From the NCBI GenBank assembly GCA_946221495.1, contig CAMIFA010000004.1, positions 1 to 64,000 on the forward strand: a stretch of 64,000 nucleotides of DNA. Reading direction: 5' to 3'. Made by a program: the position numbers and the translations under genes. A model generated the notes under the pieces. It did not search any database. It was not told the DNA's origin and saw only the letters and a list, made by a program, of their open reading frames with translations. This stretch comes from an uncultured cyanobacterium. Lineage in GTDB: Bacteria > Cyanobacteriota > Cyanobacteriia > Cyanobacteriales > Chroococcidiopsidaceae. This document shows, one piece after another, positions 34,277 through 44,391 of this stretch (position 1 is the first letter of the stretch; each line of letters starts with the position of its first letter).

Positions 34277-35281
34277 ATGAGTAAGCCGGATCGCGTGGTT
34301 TTAATTGGAGTTGCCGGAGACTCCGGATGTGGTAAATCTACCTTTTTGCGTCGGTTGACCGATTTGTTTGGAGAAGAACTGATAACTGTCATCTGCTTGG
34401 ATGACTATCACTCTTTGGATCGCAAACAGCGCAAAGAAACTGGAATAACTGCACTTGATCCCAGGGCAAACAATTTTGACCTGATGTATGAACAAATTAA
34501 AGCGCTCAAAAGTGGTCAAACAATTGATAAGCCCATTTATAACCACGAAACCGGTCTGATCGATCCTCCAGAGCGAGTGGAAGCGAATCACATTATTGTG
34601 GTGGAAGGGCTGCATCCGTTATACGATGAGCGGGTGCGATCGCTGTTAGACTTTAGTGTCTATCTCGACATCAGCGATGAAGTCAAGATTGCTTGGAAGA
34701 TTCAGCGAGACATGGCAGAGCGCGGACATCGCTATGAAGATGTCATGCAAGCGATTAATGCTCGTCGCCCTGATTTTAATGCTTATATCGAGCCGCAGAA
34801 AGAATTTGCTGATGTTGTCATTCAAGTATTACCCACTAACTTGATCAAAGACGACAAAGAGCGGCGGGTACTACGGGTACGGATGCTGCAAAAAGAAGAC
34901 ATGGAAGGCATGGAGCCAGTGTATCTATTTGATCAAGGGTCAACTATTCATTGGACTCCCTGTGGTCGTAAGCTCACTTGCTCTTACCCAGGGATGCAAA
35001 TGTTCTACGGCTCAGATGTCTACTACAATCGCTACGTCTCAGTTTTAGAAGTGGATGGTCAGTTTGACAGGCTAGAAGAAGTCAGCTACATCGAAAGCCA
35101 TTTGAGCAATACTTCTACTAAGTATCCTGGTGAAATGACACATCTGTTGCTCCAGCACCGGGAGTATCCAGGTTCTAATAATGGTACTGGGCTATTCCAA
35201 GTGTTGACTGGTTTGAAGATGCGGGCAACTTATGAGCGCTTGACTACTAAGAAAGAAGCAAGAATACCAGCTAGGGTTTAG
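34277..35281 (+). CDS. prk: Phosphoribulokinase
   Basis: 334 residues, normal length for the cyanobacterial/plant type. P-loop GVAGDSGCGKSTF near residue 12, DDYHSLDRKQRKETGITALDP, and EGLHPLYDERVRSLLDF are present. The Calvin-cycle enzyme makes ribulose-1,5-bisphosphate. The P-loop Cys (DSGCGKS) and a second Cys at ITVICLDDYHS are the pair oxidised in the dark in plant PRK; the second also lies in the expected place. PRK is inhibited through the CP12-GAPDH complex. A terminator follows the stop codon. Confidence 0.98.
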   Translation: MSKPDRVVLIGVAGDSGCGKSTFLRRLTDLFGEELITVICLDDYHSLDRKQRKETGITALDPRANNFDLMYEQIKALKSGQTIDKPIYNHETGLIDPPERVEANHIIVVEGLHPLYDERVRSLLDFSVYLDISDEVKIAWKIQRDMAERGHRYEDVMQAINARRPDFNAYIEPQKEFADVVIQVLPTNLIKDDKERRVLRVRMLQKEDMEGMEPVYLFDQGSTIHWTPCGRKLTCSYPGMQMFYGSDVYYNRYVSVLEVDGQFDRLEEVSYIESHLSNTSTKYPGEMTHLLLQHREYPGSNNGTGLFQVLTGLKMRATYERLTTKKEARIPARV

Positions 35282-35310
35282 ATTCTGGCGAGAGATTTAG
35301 AGGTTTTTGG

Positions 35311-35336
35311 GGGCGTTTATATAGCGCCCTTTTTTT
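35311..35336 (+). terminator. Rho-independent terminator of prk
   Basis: GGGCG pairs with CGCCC around TTTATATAG, followed by seven T residues, about 30 bases after the prk stop. Confidence 0.75.
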
Positions 35337-35376
35337 AACGAACCGCCAAAGCGCCAAGAGCACCAAGAATAGAGAG
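35337..35376 (+). repeat. Inverted repeat, left arm, bounding the GxxExxY gene
   Basis: AACGAACCGCCAAAGCGCCA and the following AGAGCACCAAGAATAGAG match, inverted, the sequence at 35774-35813. The AACGAACCGCCAAG motif also occurs inside MITE copy 1 at about 20161. Confidence 0.75.
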
Positions 35377-35814
35377 TTAGGAGAGGATTATTCGTTTGAT
35401 GCCTTGTTTGAGGATGGGGACGTTGAAGTTGATTAGAAGTCCAAGTGGGTAACTAGTCATTTTTAGGTAGGAGAGAACTTGGGCAGTGTGGATGGGGGCT
35501 AGGTTCTCTACCGCTTTCAATTCAACAACTAAATTACTTCCAACGAGGAAATCTAATTTACCCTCACCAACCTTTGAACCTTTATAGTTCACAGCTACTA
35601 TTTTTTGACTAACGAAGGGTATTTTACGTAACTGTAGCTCTATATCTAACGCTTCTTGATAAACAGACTCTAAAAATCCTGCTCCTAGCACCCGATGGAC
35701 TTCAATTGCTGCCCCGATCACAGCATAAGCAAGCTTATCCACCTCCTCACTCGGCTCTCCTCTACCTCTATTCTCTTCCTTAGTGTCCTTGGCGGCTTGG
35801 CGGTTCGTTATCAT
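35377..35814 (-). CDS. GxxExxY protein, PD-(D/E)xK nuclease-like
   Basis: 145 residues. The name-giving motif is visible in GAGFLESVYQEALDIEL (about 45-60). The later KLDFLVGSNLVVELKAV provides the Asp...Glu-x-Lys pattern of PD-(D/E)xK nucleases. The family is very common in cyanobacteria and its role is unknown. The first ~16 residues (MITNRQAAKDTKEEN) are simply the translation of the right-hand inverted repeat, and the stop codon lies at the edge of the left-hand one. This is a gene tightly wrapped by repeats, between prk and valS. Confidence 0.85.
   Translation of the reverse strand: MITNRQAAKDTKEENRGRGEPSEEVDKLAYAVIGAAIEVHRVLGAGFLESVYQEALDIELQLRKIPFVSQKIVAVNYKGSKVGEGKLDFLVGSNLVVELKAVENLAPIHTAQVLSYLKMTSYPLGLLINFNVPILKQGIKRIILS
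35774..35813 (-). repeat. Inverted repeat, right arm, bounding the GxxExxY gene
   Basis: Read on the minus strand: ATAACGAACCGCCAAGCCGC then CAAGGACACTAAGG and AGAATAGAG. It overlaps the start of the GxxExxY gene and so encodes its N-terminus. Confidence 0.75.
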
Positions 35815-35861
35815 AGTCTGATGTCAAAATTTTAAATAACTGCGTCCTTAGCATTCCCTCC

Positions 35862-38642
35862 ATGACCGCAACTATCCCTACCCTACCTAGCATTTACGAT
35901 CCCTCTACGACGGAAGCCAAGTGGCAAAAATACTGGGAAGACAACCAAGTCTATAAAGCTAACCCAAACAAAGGCGGCGAACCCTACTGCATTATGATTC
36001 CCCCGCCGAATGTCACTGGCACTCTGCACATGGGTCATGCCTTTAATGACACGCTGATTGATGTTTTAGTCCGCTACCACCGGATGAAGGGGTTTAATAC
36101 TCTGTGGCTACCAGGAACAGACCACTCTGGCATTGCAGTACAAGCGATTTTAGATAAACAGTTACAGGCTGAGGGCAAAACTCGTTACGATTTGGGACGC
36201 GAAAAGTTTTTAGAACGCGCTTGGCAGTGGAAGGAGCAATCTGGCGGCACAATTGTTAACCAACTACGGCGCTTGGGTGTATCGGTAGATTGGTCACGGG
36301 AGCGGTTCACCTTGGATGAAGGCTTATCTCGGGCTGTTATGGAAGCGTTTAACAGTCTTTATGAGGAAGGGCTGATTTATCGCGGTAAGTATCTAGTAAA
36401 TTGGTGTCCGGCTACGCAGTCAGCTGTTTCTGATTTGGAGGTGGAAAGCCAAGAGGTAAATGGGCATTTATGGCATTTCCGCTATTCTCTTAGTGATGGA
36501 TCTGGTTATGTGGAAGTAGCGACAACGCGACCAGAAACGATGCTGGGGGATACAGCTGTGGCGGTGAATCCTAATGACGATCGCTACAAGCATTTGATTG
36601 GCAAGACGCTGATGCTACCGATTATGAATCGGGAAATTCCAGTAATTGCTGATGATTTTGTCGATCTAGAATTTGGTACAGGTTGTGTGAAGGTAACGCC
36701 AGCTCACGATCCGAATGATTTTGAAATGGGTCAGCGTCACAATTTGCCGTTGATCAACATTATGAATAAGGACGGCACTTTAAACGAAAATGCGGGGGCG
36801 TTCCAAGGGCAAGATCGATTTATCGCTCGCAAAAATGTTGTCCAGCAGCTAGAGGCAGATAAGGTACTGGTGAAGGTGGAGGAGTATAAGCATACAGTTC
36901 CTTATAGCGATCGCGGTAAAGTTCCCGTTGAACCTTTACTTTCAACTCAGTGGTTCGTCAAAATTCGCCCCTTGGCTGATAAAACTTGGGAATTTTTAGA
37001 GCAGCAAAATTCACCCCAGTTTGTACCCCAACGCTGGACAAAGGTTTATCGTGATTGGCTGGTGAAATTAAAAGACTGGTGCATCTCCCGTCAATTGTGG
37101 TGGGGACATCAAATTCCAGCTTGGTACGCTGTAAGTGAAACAGGGGGAGAAATTACCGAGGAAACGCCGTTTGTAGTTGCCCACAATCAGGCAGAAGCAC
37201 AGGAAAAAGCTTTATCACAATTTGGCTCTAATGTCAAGCTGCAACAAGACCCAGATGTTTTAGATACTTGGTTTTCTTCTGGACTTTGGCCTTTTTCAAC
37301 TTTGGGTTGGCCGGAACAAACTTCTGACTTCCAGTTTTACTATCCTACATCTACCTTAGTGACTGGATTTGACATCATCTTCTTCTGGGTAGCGCGGATG
37401 ACGATGATGGCTGGACACTTTACAAACCAGATGCCTTTTGGAGATGTTTATATTCATGGTTTAGTGCTGGATGAAAACGGCAAGAAAATGTCTAAGTCGG
37501 CAAATAATGGCATAGACCCGTTGTTACTGATTGAAAAATACGGCACAGATGCTCTGCGTTATACCTTGGTTAAGGAAGTAGCGGGAGCAGGTCAAGACAT
37601 CCGTTTAGAGTACAATCGCAAAACTGATGAATCACCCTCGGTAGAGGCATCGCGCAATTTCACTAATAAGTTGTGGAATGCAGCGCGGTTTGTAATGATG
37701 CACTTGGACGGTCAAACACCACAGCAGCTAGGACAACCGGAACAAGACTTGGAATCAGCAGATAAGTGGATTTTGTCTCGGTTCCATCAAACAGTAATTC
37801 AAACTAGCGATTACATTGAAAAATATGGTTTAGGAGAAGCGGCAAAGGGACTTTATGAATTTATTTGGGGCGATTTCTGCGACTGGTATATTGAACTAGT
37901 AAAACCTCGTCTCCAAAAGGATGCAGATCCCCAACAGAGGCAAGTTGCTCAAAAAACTCTTGCTTATGTTTTAGAGGGAATTCTGAAGCTGCTGCATCCC
38001 TTCATGCCACATATTACAGAAGAAATTTGGCATACTCTTACTCAAAATAGTGAGAATCAAAGCTTGGGACTACAGCCTTATCCACAGGCAGATAAAACAT
38101 TAATTGATCCCCAATTAGAACACAATTTTGAATTGATTGCGGCTACTATTAGCAAAATTCGTAACCTGAGAGCAGAAGCTGATATTAAGCCAGGGGTAAA
38201 AATCGAGGTAATTTTACAAAGTGAGAATGAGCAAGAACTAAATATTCTTGTATCCTCTGGACAAGACTACATCCGTGAACTCGCAAAGGCGGAACACTTA
38301 ACTACTCAATCTCGGCAAGATATTGACGAAGTGCAACGCAAAGGCTCCGGCAAATCATGCCGGAGTACCGATGACTCGCAACAGGTAATTTCTGGGGTTG
38401 TTGGCACTGTGGAGATTTTGATACCCCTAGCTGGTGTGGTGGATGTCGCAGCGTTACGTGCAAAAATAGAAAAAAGTTTAAGCAAGGCAGAAGCTGAAGT
38501 TAAAGCACTAACTGGACGACTGAGTAATTCTGGATTTGTGGATAAAGCTCCACCGGAAGTAGTTCAAGGAGCAAGAGATGCTTTGGCAGAAGCTGATAAA
38601 CAAGTCGAAATATTGCGCGAACGGCTACAAAGTTTAACCTAA
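35862..38642 (+). CDS. valS: Valyl-tRNA synthetase
   Basis: 926 residues. The class I signatures are HMGH ([14 protein letters not shown], near residue 50) and KMSKS ([14 protein letters not shown], about 540). The editing domain ([17 protein letters not shown]) and the C-terminal tRNA-binding coiled coil ([21 protein letters not shown]) are intact. No CAAD membrane domain is present. Close to the coiled coil, a palindromic repeat (38343-38369) encodes [11 protein letters not shown], an addition relative to the family that leaves the frame intact. Confidence 0.97.
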   Translation: MTATIPTLPSIYDPSTTEAKWQKYWEDNQVYKANPNKGGEPYCIMIPPPNVTGTLHMGHAFNDTLIDVLVRYHRMKGFNTLWLPGTDHSGIAVQAILDKQLQAEGKTRYDLGREKFLERAWQWKEQSGGTIVNQLRRLGVSVDWSRERFTLDEGLSRAVMEAFNSLYEEGLIYRGKYLVNWCPATQSAVSDLEVESQEVNGHLWHFRYSLSDGSGYVEVATTRPETMLGDTAVAVNPNDDRYKHLIGKTLMLPIMNREIPVIADDFVDLEFGTGCVKVTPAHDPNDFEMGQRHNLPLINIMNKDGTLNENAGAFQGQDRFIARKNVVQQLEADKVLVKVEEYKHTVPYSDRGKVPVEPLLSTQWFVKIRPLADKTWEFLEQQNSPQFVPQRWTKVYRDWLVKLKDWCISRQLWWGHQIPAWYAVSETGGEITEETPFVVAHNQAEAQEKALSQFGSNVKLQQDPDVLDTWFSSGLWPFSTLGWPEQTSDFQFYYPTSTLVTGFDIIFFWVARMTMMAGHFTNQMPFGDVYIHGLVLDENGKKMSKSANNGIDPLLLIEKYGTDALRYTLVKEVAGAGQDIRLEYNRKTDESPSVEASRNFTNKLWNAARFVMMHLDGQTPQQLGQPEQDLESADKWILSRFHQTVIQTSDYIEKYGLGEAAKGLYEFIWGDFCDWYIELVKPRLQKDADPQQRQVAQKTLAYVLEGILKLLHPFMPHITEEIWHTLTQNSENQSLGLQPYPQADKTLIDPQLEHNFELIAATISKIRNLRAEADIKPGVKIEVILQSENEQELNILVSSGQDYIRELAKAEHLTTQSRQDIDEVQRKGSGKSCRSTDDSQQVISGVVGTVEILIPLAGVVDVAALRAKIEKSLSKAEAEVKALTGRLSNSGFVDKAPPEVVQGARDALAEADKQVEILRERLQSLT
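38343..38369. repeat. Palindromic repeat inserted in frame in valS
   Basis: CTCCGGCA and TGCCGGAG are perfect eight-base arms around AATCA. The GGCTCCGGCAAATCATGCCG family is a dispersed cyanobacterial repeat; here it is translated. Confidence 0.75.
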
Positions 38643-38704
38643 CTGTGAGTAGATTATAGGCAAGGGTACGAGAGGTAAGCTTACCTCTTGCTCTTCTACA
38701 TTAA

Positions 38705-39181
38705 ATGGACGAAAGTAAAGCAATGCTTCATCTGGCTCAGGTGCAAAAGCAAGAACTGTCTGGCAAGTTAATTCTGCGATTACTTGCGTTTCAAGAAGCT
38801 GAATATACTTGGGTAATAATCGCTGATGAAAATGTGATTCCGCCAGCAGAGGTAATGCTGCTAGGTAAAAGTGCTAAAGGCTTAAGTGAAGGGTTACTTG
38901 TTTTAGTAGAACTTTCGCCAACTGGGGAGATCCAAAGTATTGAAAATGCTACTAGTTGGGTGCTGGAGATAGTGCAAATTTACTTGACAAGTGGCATTAC
39001 CCCTGCCTTTTTGCAACAGGAAACCGAGCGCACAGAACAGTGGCGGCAAAACTTAACTTTGCAAAATCAAGAATTGTCTCGGCGATCGCTCGAAGTGGAA
39101 GCGCGTCGAGAACAAATTCAAGCGTTAGAAGAAAGCCTCAAACGTGAGAAAGAAGGCGAGCAAGAAGATACTGGTTCTTAG
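38705..39181 (+). CDS. Conserved hypothetical protein with C-terminal coiled coil
   Basis: 158 residues. A small alpha/beta N-terminal part (about 1-105; KLILRLLAFQEAEYTWVIIA, LLVLVELSPTGEI) is followed by a long charged coiled coil (about 105-155; LSRRSLEVEARREQIQALEE). There is no signal peptide or membrane segment. It lies 62 bases behind valS on the same strand. Similar cyanobacterial proteins are annotated only as hypothetical, and I cannot infer a role. Confidence 0.75.
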   Translation: MDESKAMLHLAQVQKQELSGKLILRLLAFQEAEYTWVIIADENVIPPAEVMLLGKSAKGLSEGLLVLVELSPTGEIQSIENATSWVLEIVQIYLTSGITPAFLQQETERTEQWRQNLTLQNQELSRRSLEVEARREQIQALEESLKREKEGEQEDTGS

Positions 39182-39287
39182 GTGCTAGTTGAAGAGGAAG
39201 GGGGACAAGGGAACAAGGGGAACTCGGGGACCCCACGGAGTGGGGATTAGGGGCGAAGGGGAATCTTTTTTAAGTCTTTTCCCTTTG

Positions 39288-41306
39288 TCAAGTCCAAACT
39301 TTTGCAGGTAGTGCCTTTTGACCGTTGTTAGAAGTGTCTGGAGAAACTAAGACTTCGCGGATCAAACGCGCGATCGCGCGTTGAGCTAAACGGCTAGCTA
39401 CTTGCTGTCCCATGTTCTGAACTTCTGGCTTCAGTAGCAATTGCGGAATTTGCGGCACAACTTTTGTTGGATCAAAACCGCGAGTTTCCTGAAGAATATT
39501 CCACACCCGTTTAATATGCTCGATAGTTTCTTGTTGCTCTGTTCCGGCACTAGGAGTTTCATTTACTGCTAACCCGACGCGGTTCCGTAGTGCGTATGTC
39601 ACATTATGCACAGCATTTTTACTCAGAGCATCAACACTTTTAACAATCTCATCAATTAGATTATTCCGAATTAAAGCACCCCGTTCCGAAGATAGAAACT
39701 CTAGCGTTTGATTCAGCACTTGATTAAGATCATATTCTTGGCTACTACGAGCATTGCGTAATAGATTTTCGAGGCGATTCCAACGGAAACTACCATCTTT
39801 AAACAACAAATCGCGTAAAGACTCGCGTAACTCTGGCGCTTGGTCAGTTAGCAGGCGCTTGGCGACGTAAGGATAAGCTGCACTCAGAACTTTGAAGTTA
39901 GGGTCGATGTGAATGGCAATTCCTTCTAAAGTAACCAAAGAACGAATTATCAGAGCATAGTAAGCAGGAACGCGGAAAGGATACTCATACATCAATGCCG
40001 ATAGATCGTCTGTGATGCTTTTAATATTTAACTCCGCAACACTAGCTCCCAAAGTGTTGTTAAATACACGCCCCAAGGCGGGAATAATTGGTGTTAGGTC
40101 TGTATCAGGTGTGAGAAACTCTAGCTTGATATAGTCACGCGCTAAACCTTCAAAGTCACGGTTGACCATGTGGACAATTGCTTCAATTAAGCCATACCTT
40201 TGAGCAGGCTTAATCTCGCTCATCATCCCAAAATCTAGATATGCCAACTTGCCATTTGGGGTAGCTAACAAATTGCCAGGGTGAGGATCAGCATGAAAAA
40301 AGCCGTGTTCTAGTAGCTGGCGTAGGGAACACTGAACACCGACTTCAATTAAATAACGTGCGTCTACTCCTTGAGCGCTAATTGTTTCTACTTGAGTCAG
40401 CTTAGTGCCTGTAACCCACTCCATCGTCAGCACCCGACGCTGGGTATATTGCCAATAAATTTTTGGTACGTAAACATCTTGCAGATGTCCATAGAGTTTG
40501 GCGAAGCGCTCAGCGTTTTCTCCTTCTTGGATGTAGTCCATTTCTTCAAAAATGCGACCCCCAAATTCATCTAAGATGCCTGCCAAGTCGCTCCGGACTC
40601 GTTTAATATTTTTATTCGCCCAAGTAGCGAGGCGGCGCAAAATATATAAGTCTACAGTAATCGAATCGCGTAAGTCGGGACGCTGAACTTTGACGGCTAC
40701 TGTTTCGCCAGTTTTGAGCTTGCCTTTGTATACTTGCCCTAAAGAAGCAGCCGCAATCGGCTGGGGTGATAATTGATCGTAAATTTGTTCGGGAGTATCG
40801 CCTAGTTCTTCTTCAATAAACTGGTAGGCGATTTCATTCGGAAATGGTGGTATTTGGTCTTGGAGTCGCGTTAATTCCTCCATGTAGAGAGGAGGAACTA
40901 AATCTGGTCTGGTAGATAGTGCTTGTCCAATTTTAATGTAAGCAGGTCCTAATTTAGTTAATAGCTCTCGTAGTTGAATTGCGCGTCGCTGCTGATTTTG
41001 AGCAATCCGACCCCAGGAGCGATCCCACCACAAACCAAAAGCAAATGTTAATGTTGGCAACAAAACTGTGAAGATTCTACCCAAGACTTGTAGCGGTTTG
41101 TTGCTATATTGGGCAGCGATCGCTACTGGATCATAGCGCAGTGTCGCTGGTTCTACAATTGGGATAATTGCTTTTTGTATCGGTCGCTCCGCTACGGTTA
41201 TCTTCTCAATAGAGGGATCTATCGTTAACTCCTCTTGCATAACTGGGGCAATTGTCACTGGTTCAGTATCAATTCGTCGAGAAAGAGAGTCCGGTTTAAC
41301 ATTCAT
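39288..41306 (-). CDS. ABC1/UbiB (AarF) family atypical kinase
   Basis: 672 residues. Conserved ABC1 motifs are present: KLGPAYIKIGQALSTRPDLV (KxGQ), AAASLGQVYKGKL (Ala-rich loop), VAVKVQRP, EMDYIQEGENAERF (ExD), HADPHPGNLL and YLDFGMM. The family regulates prenylquinone metabolism (ubiquinone in proteobacteria, plastoquinone/tocopherol in plastids). Two hydrophobic stretches near residues 85-105 and the C-terminus could anchor it to the membrane. It is divergent from recN. Confidence 0.93.
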   Translation of the reverse strand: MNVKPDSLSRRIDTEPVTIAPVMQEELTIDPSIEKITVAERPIQKAIIPIVEPATLRYDPVAIAAQYSNKPLQVLGRIFTVLLPTLTFAFGLWWDRSWGRIAQNQQRRAIQLRELLTKLGPAYIKIGQALSTRPDLVPPLYMEELTRLQDQIPPFPNEIAYQFIEEELGDTPEQIYDQLSPQPIAAASLGQVYKGKLKTGETVAVKVQRPDLRDSITVDLYILRRLATWANKNIKRVRSDLAGILDEFGGRIFEEMDYIQEGENAERFAKLYGHLQDVYVPKIYWQYTQRRVLTMEWVTGTKLTQVETISAQGVDARYLIEVGVQCSLRQLLEHGFFHADPHPGNLLATPNGKLAYLDFGMMSEIKPAQRYGLIEAIVHMVNRDFEGLARDYIKLEFLTPDTDLTPIIPALGRVFNNTLGASVAELNIKSITDDLSALMYEYPFRVPAYYALIIRSLVTLEGIAIHIDPNFKVLSAAYPYVAKRLLTDQAPELRESLRDLLFKDGSFRWNRLENLLRNARSSQEYDLNQVLNQTLEFLSSERGALIRNNLIDEIVKSVDALSKNAVHNVTYALRNRVGLAVNETPSAGTEQQETIEHIKRVWNILQETRGFDPTKVVPQIPQLLLKPEVQNMGQQVASRLAQRAIARLIREVLVSPDTSNNGQKALPAKVWT

Positions 41307-41580
41307 GAATTTGGAACCGCATCGGAGTAACCATATTAACTATTGTAACAATTTGTTGCTCTAAATGGTTTCTTTGGCTAGCTACCAGGATGTAAATCAG
41401 AAGGTGCTAGTCGTTAATCAGCGACACAGGAAACCTGTAGTAAGTTTTAGAGCACTTCAAATCACATTAAACTAGGTTTGGTAGACTGATTAACCAGTTA
41501 TTAAGATCAGTTAATAGTGATGGTTAGTATCTACTAAATTGTTAGTATCCGGCATCTGTCCTCACGGTGAATAAGTCTTA

Positions 41581-43317
41581 ATGTTACTCTCCCTTCAGAT
41601 TGAAAACTTTGCCTTGATTGATAGCCTGAATCTAGAATTTGGTGCAGGTCTAAATGTGTTGACAGGCGAAACTGGCGCTGGAAAATCAATTATTTTGGAT
41701 GCGATTGATGCTGCTTTAGGAGGTAAAGTTAGCAGTCGCGTACTGCGGACTGGCACAATGCGGGCGATGGTGGAAGCAACTTTCAAGTTGAATCAAGCAA
41801 TAGCAGCCTGGCTAGTAGAACAGGAAATTGAGCTAATTGATGATTCTTCCCTAGTCTGTAGCCGGGAAATGACAACTAGTGGCGGTAGCCTCCGCAGCCG
41901 ATCGCGCTTAAATGGCGTTTTAGTAAATCGGCAAACAATGGCTGATCTGCGCGATCGCTTGGTTGAAATTACTGCTCAAGGTCAAACTGTGCAAGTAGGA
42001 CAGGCGGCGCAAGTGCGCGACTGGTTGGATCTTTATGGTGGTAGTCATATTAAAGAGCGAGAAGTTGTTGCCGCAGCATTTGCCGATTATCAACAAGCAA
42101 CAGCAAATTTAGAGAAACGTCGGCAATCAGAGCGCGATCGCTTACAGCAACTCGACTTGCTAACATATCAAGTTCAGGAACTAACGGCGGCAAATTTAGG
42201 CGAACCAGATGAATTTGAACTCTTAGAGCAAGAACGCGCTAGGCTGAGTCATGTTGCTCAGTTGCAAGAACTAAGTTACGAAGTCTATCAAGCTCTTTAC
42301 CAAAACGATAGCGACGCGCCAGCAAGTGCAGATTTACTAGCAAAAGCTGAGGCGAATCTAACTAATATGGTGGAATACGATGCCAGCTTACAACCGCTTT
42401 TAGACTTAGTGAGTGATGCTTTAGCTTCTATTACGGAAGCGGGACGACAGATTAATGCTTACGGGGAAGGATTAGAGGCTGATCCTCAACGGCTGGTGGA
42501 AGTAGAAGAGCGGATTCGGGAACTAAAGCAGATTTGTCGCAAGTATGGTCCGACGCTGCAAGAAGCGATCGCATATTACGAGCGCATCCAAGCTCAATTA
42601 GCTCAACTTAATGACGGTGAACAATCTATTGAAGCCTTAGAACAGCAAGCGCAGAAGTATCAAGCCAGATTAATCAAAGCTTGCAGCTCATTAACTCAAC
42701 TCCGACAAGAAGCTGCAACTCGTCTAGAAGCAAGGCTAGTAGCAGAACTTAAGCCTTTGGCGATGGAGAAGGTACAGTTTCAAGTTGAAATTGTGCCTAG
42801 CGTCCCCACAGCAGTAGGCGCAGATAAAATTACATTTCTGTTTAGTCCCAATCCTGGTGAACCGTTGCAACCTCTAACAGCTATAGCTTCTGGGGGTGAG
42901 ATGAGCCGCTTTTTATTGGCGCTGAAAGCTTGTTTTTCCGAAGCAGAAGCAGCTGGCACACTTGTGTTTGATGAAATTGATGTCGGAGTTTCCGGCAGAG
43001 TAACCCAAGCGATCGCCGAAAAATTGCATCAACTAAGTCAACGCCATCAAGTTCTTTGTGTTACTCACCAGCCTGTGGTTGCAGCAATGGCAGATCGTCA
43101 CTTCCGAGTAGACAAACAAGTAATTGATCAAACATCACTCCTCACTCCTTCTGAAGTGCGTACTGTTGTGCGAGTAACAGCACTAGACAATTTCAGCACT
43201 CGCCGTGAAGAATTAGCAACTTTAGCTGGCGGACATTCTGCCAACGACGCGATTACTTTTGCTGACTCTCTCCTCACCCAAGCCGCACATCGCCGTCAAG
43301 TAGGACAGGCTCAATAA
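41581..43317 (+). CDS. recN: DNA repair protein RecN
   Basis: 578 residues of the SMC-like type. Walker A GETGAGKSII near residue 29, a central coiled coil (about 150-370), the signature ASGGEMSRFLLALK and Walker B LVFDEIDVGVSG are all visible. RecN holds broken DNA ends together in double-strand break repair. It starts with an ATG at MLLSLQIENFALID, the normal N-terminus. The 274 bases upstream show no gene. Confidence 0.96.
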   Translation: MLLSLQIENFALIDSLNLEFGAGLNVLTGETGAGKSIILDAIDAALGGKVSSRVLRTGTMRAMVEATFKLNQAIAAWLVEQEIELIDDSSLVCSREMTTSGGSLRSRSRLNGVLVNRQTMADLRDRLVEITAQGQTVQVGQAAQVRDWLDLYGGSHIKEREVVAAAFADYQQATANLEKRRQSERDRLQQLDLLTYQVQELTAANLGEPDEFELLEQERARLSHVAQLQELSYEVYQALYQNDSDAPASADLLAKAEANLTNMVEYDASLQPLLDLVSDALASITEAGRQINAYGEGLEADPQRLVEVEERIRELKQICRKYGPTLQEAIAYYERIQAQLAQLNDGEQSIEALEQQAQKYQARLIKACSSLTQLRQEAATRLEARLVAELKPLAMEKVQFQVEIVPSVPTAVGADKITFLFSPNPGEPLQPLTAIASGGEMSRFLLALKACFSEAEAAGTLVFDEIDVGVSGRVTQAIAEKLHQLSQRHQVLCVTHQPVVAAMADRHFRVDKQVIDQTSLLTPSEVRTVVRVTALDNFSTRREELATLAGGHSANDAITFADSLLTQAAHRRQVGQAQ

Positions 43318-43357
43318 ACTTAACTTGAAAATAGCAGAGGAAAAAGAACTGAATTTC

Positions 43358-43408
43358 CTGTCCCCTTGTCCCCTTGTCCCCTTGTCTCCTTGTCTCCTTG
43401 TCTCCTTC
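43358..43408. repeat. Tandem octamers CCCCTTGT and TCTCCTTG
   Basis: About six head-to-tail units lie between the convergent recN and DUF2808 genes. It is the longest array of this octamer family in the window. Confidence 0.9.
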
Positions 43409-43413
43409 TACTA

Positions 43414-43956
43414 CTAATTTCTACTGTCATAGAAATGAAGCCGCCCAAAACCAAGGAATTGCCCGTGAGATTTTTCGCCCTGGGGAAACGCTGTTACCCC
43501 AAATAAATAGATACCAGAAAACATCGGATTTTTCACTGGGCGTAGACCAATTGTGATTGTTTTCCCTGGCGGTACAGGTGGGTTAAATGTCAGAGAGACT
43601 GTTTTTGTTTCCTTGTTTCTTGTCACCTCGCCTAGTGTTAATCGCGTTCCTTGGCGATCGCGTGTTCCTTCAAAGGCACGGCTGTCTTCAAGATCGAAGC
43701 GAATATCCGAGGTTCCCTCATGCTGGTTAATTATTACCCTTTGCAGAGGTTCTCCGGCGTTTTGCGGTAAATTTAGGGTGAAATAGTACGTTGCGCCCCA
43801 CTCATTTACGCCTTTTAATGTGTTTGTCGCCGTAACTAGTTCCGGCGGTTGAGTAAAATAGACTGTGCCATCTCGTAGCTGAACTGCTTGAGTTGCCTGA
43901 GTAGCAACTCCTCCTATGGCTATTGTTACGAGGGTTAATAATGTTGCTACACGCAT
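43414..43956 (-). CDS. DUF2808 secreted protein
   Basis: 180 residues from the ATG at 43956, which has GGAG six bases upstream. It has a signal peptide (MRVATLLTLVTIAIGGVATQ) and the DUF2808 pattern: NEWGATYYFTLNLPQNAGEP, RVIINQHEG, FNPPVPPGKTITIGLRPV and the C-terminal YLFGVTAFPQG...GFGRLHFY. The domain is typical of cyanobacteria and is probably periplasmic; its role is unknown. Confidence 0.85.
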   Translation of the reverse strand: MRVATLLTLVTIAIGGVATQATQAVQLRDGTVYFTQPPELVTATNTLKGVNEWGATYYFTLNLPQNAGEPLQRVIINQHEGTSDIRFDLEDSRAFEGTRDRQGTRLTLGEVTRNKETKTVSLTFNPPVPPGKTITIGLRPVKNPMFSGIYLFGVTAFPQGEKSHGQFLGFGRLHFYDSRN

Positions 43957-43992
43957 TGCCAACTCCAATTTATTAATATTAGCTACAAGCAA

Positions 43993-44391
43993 GTTTTAGC
44001 AATTCTTTGCTGCATAATATTAAATTTTAATACATTGAATATCGAATAGTTTTATGATCATGTATATAGATAGCTGGATATGAAATTGTCTGAATAAATC
44101 TGCTTTGGCTTAATAATTTATTACATTAAGGAAATCTTTAAAAATTCCTCTTTATTAATAAGAATTAAATTAGTCCCCGGACATGAATCAAGATATTAGT
44201 AGTATTCCCATAAGTTCATACCCCAGGCTCAGAGTGCGCGAATAACTGCTTTTTTCTGATAACTAATGACTAGTGACTAATAACTCGCGCCGCAGCGCGT
44301 TTAATTACAGCTAAGTTTTAAAAGATATTTCATATTTATTGCTAAAAATTTTTTTTAAGCTAAAAATTAAGAAGAACTTAGAGGAAATATT
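43993..44391. other. Intergenic region
   Basis: About 400 AT-rich bases between divergent genes. It includes a few AGTCATTAG-like heptamers at 44263-44283 and a GCGCCGCAGCGCG palindromic core at about 44288. I see no gene. Confidence 0.5.
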
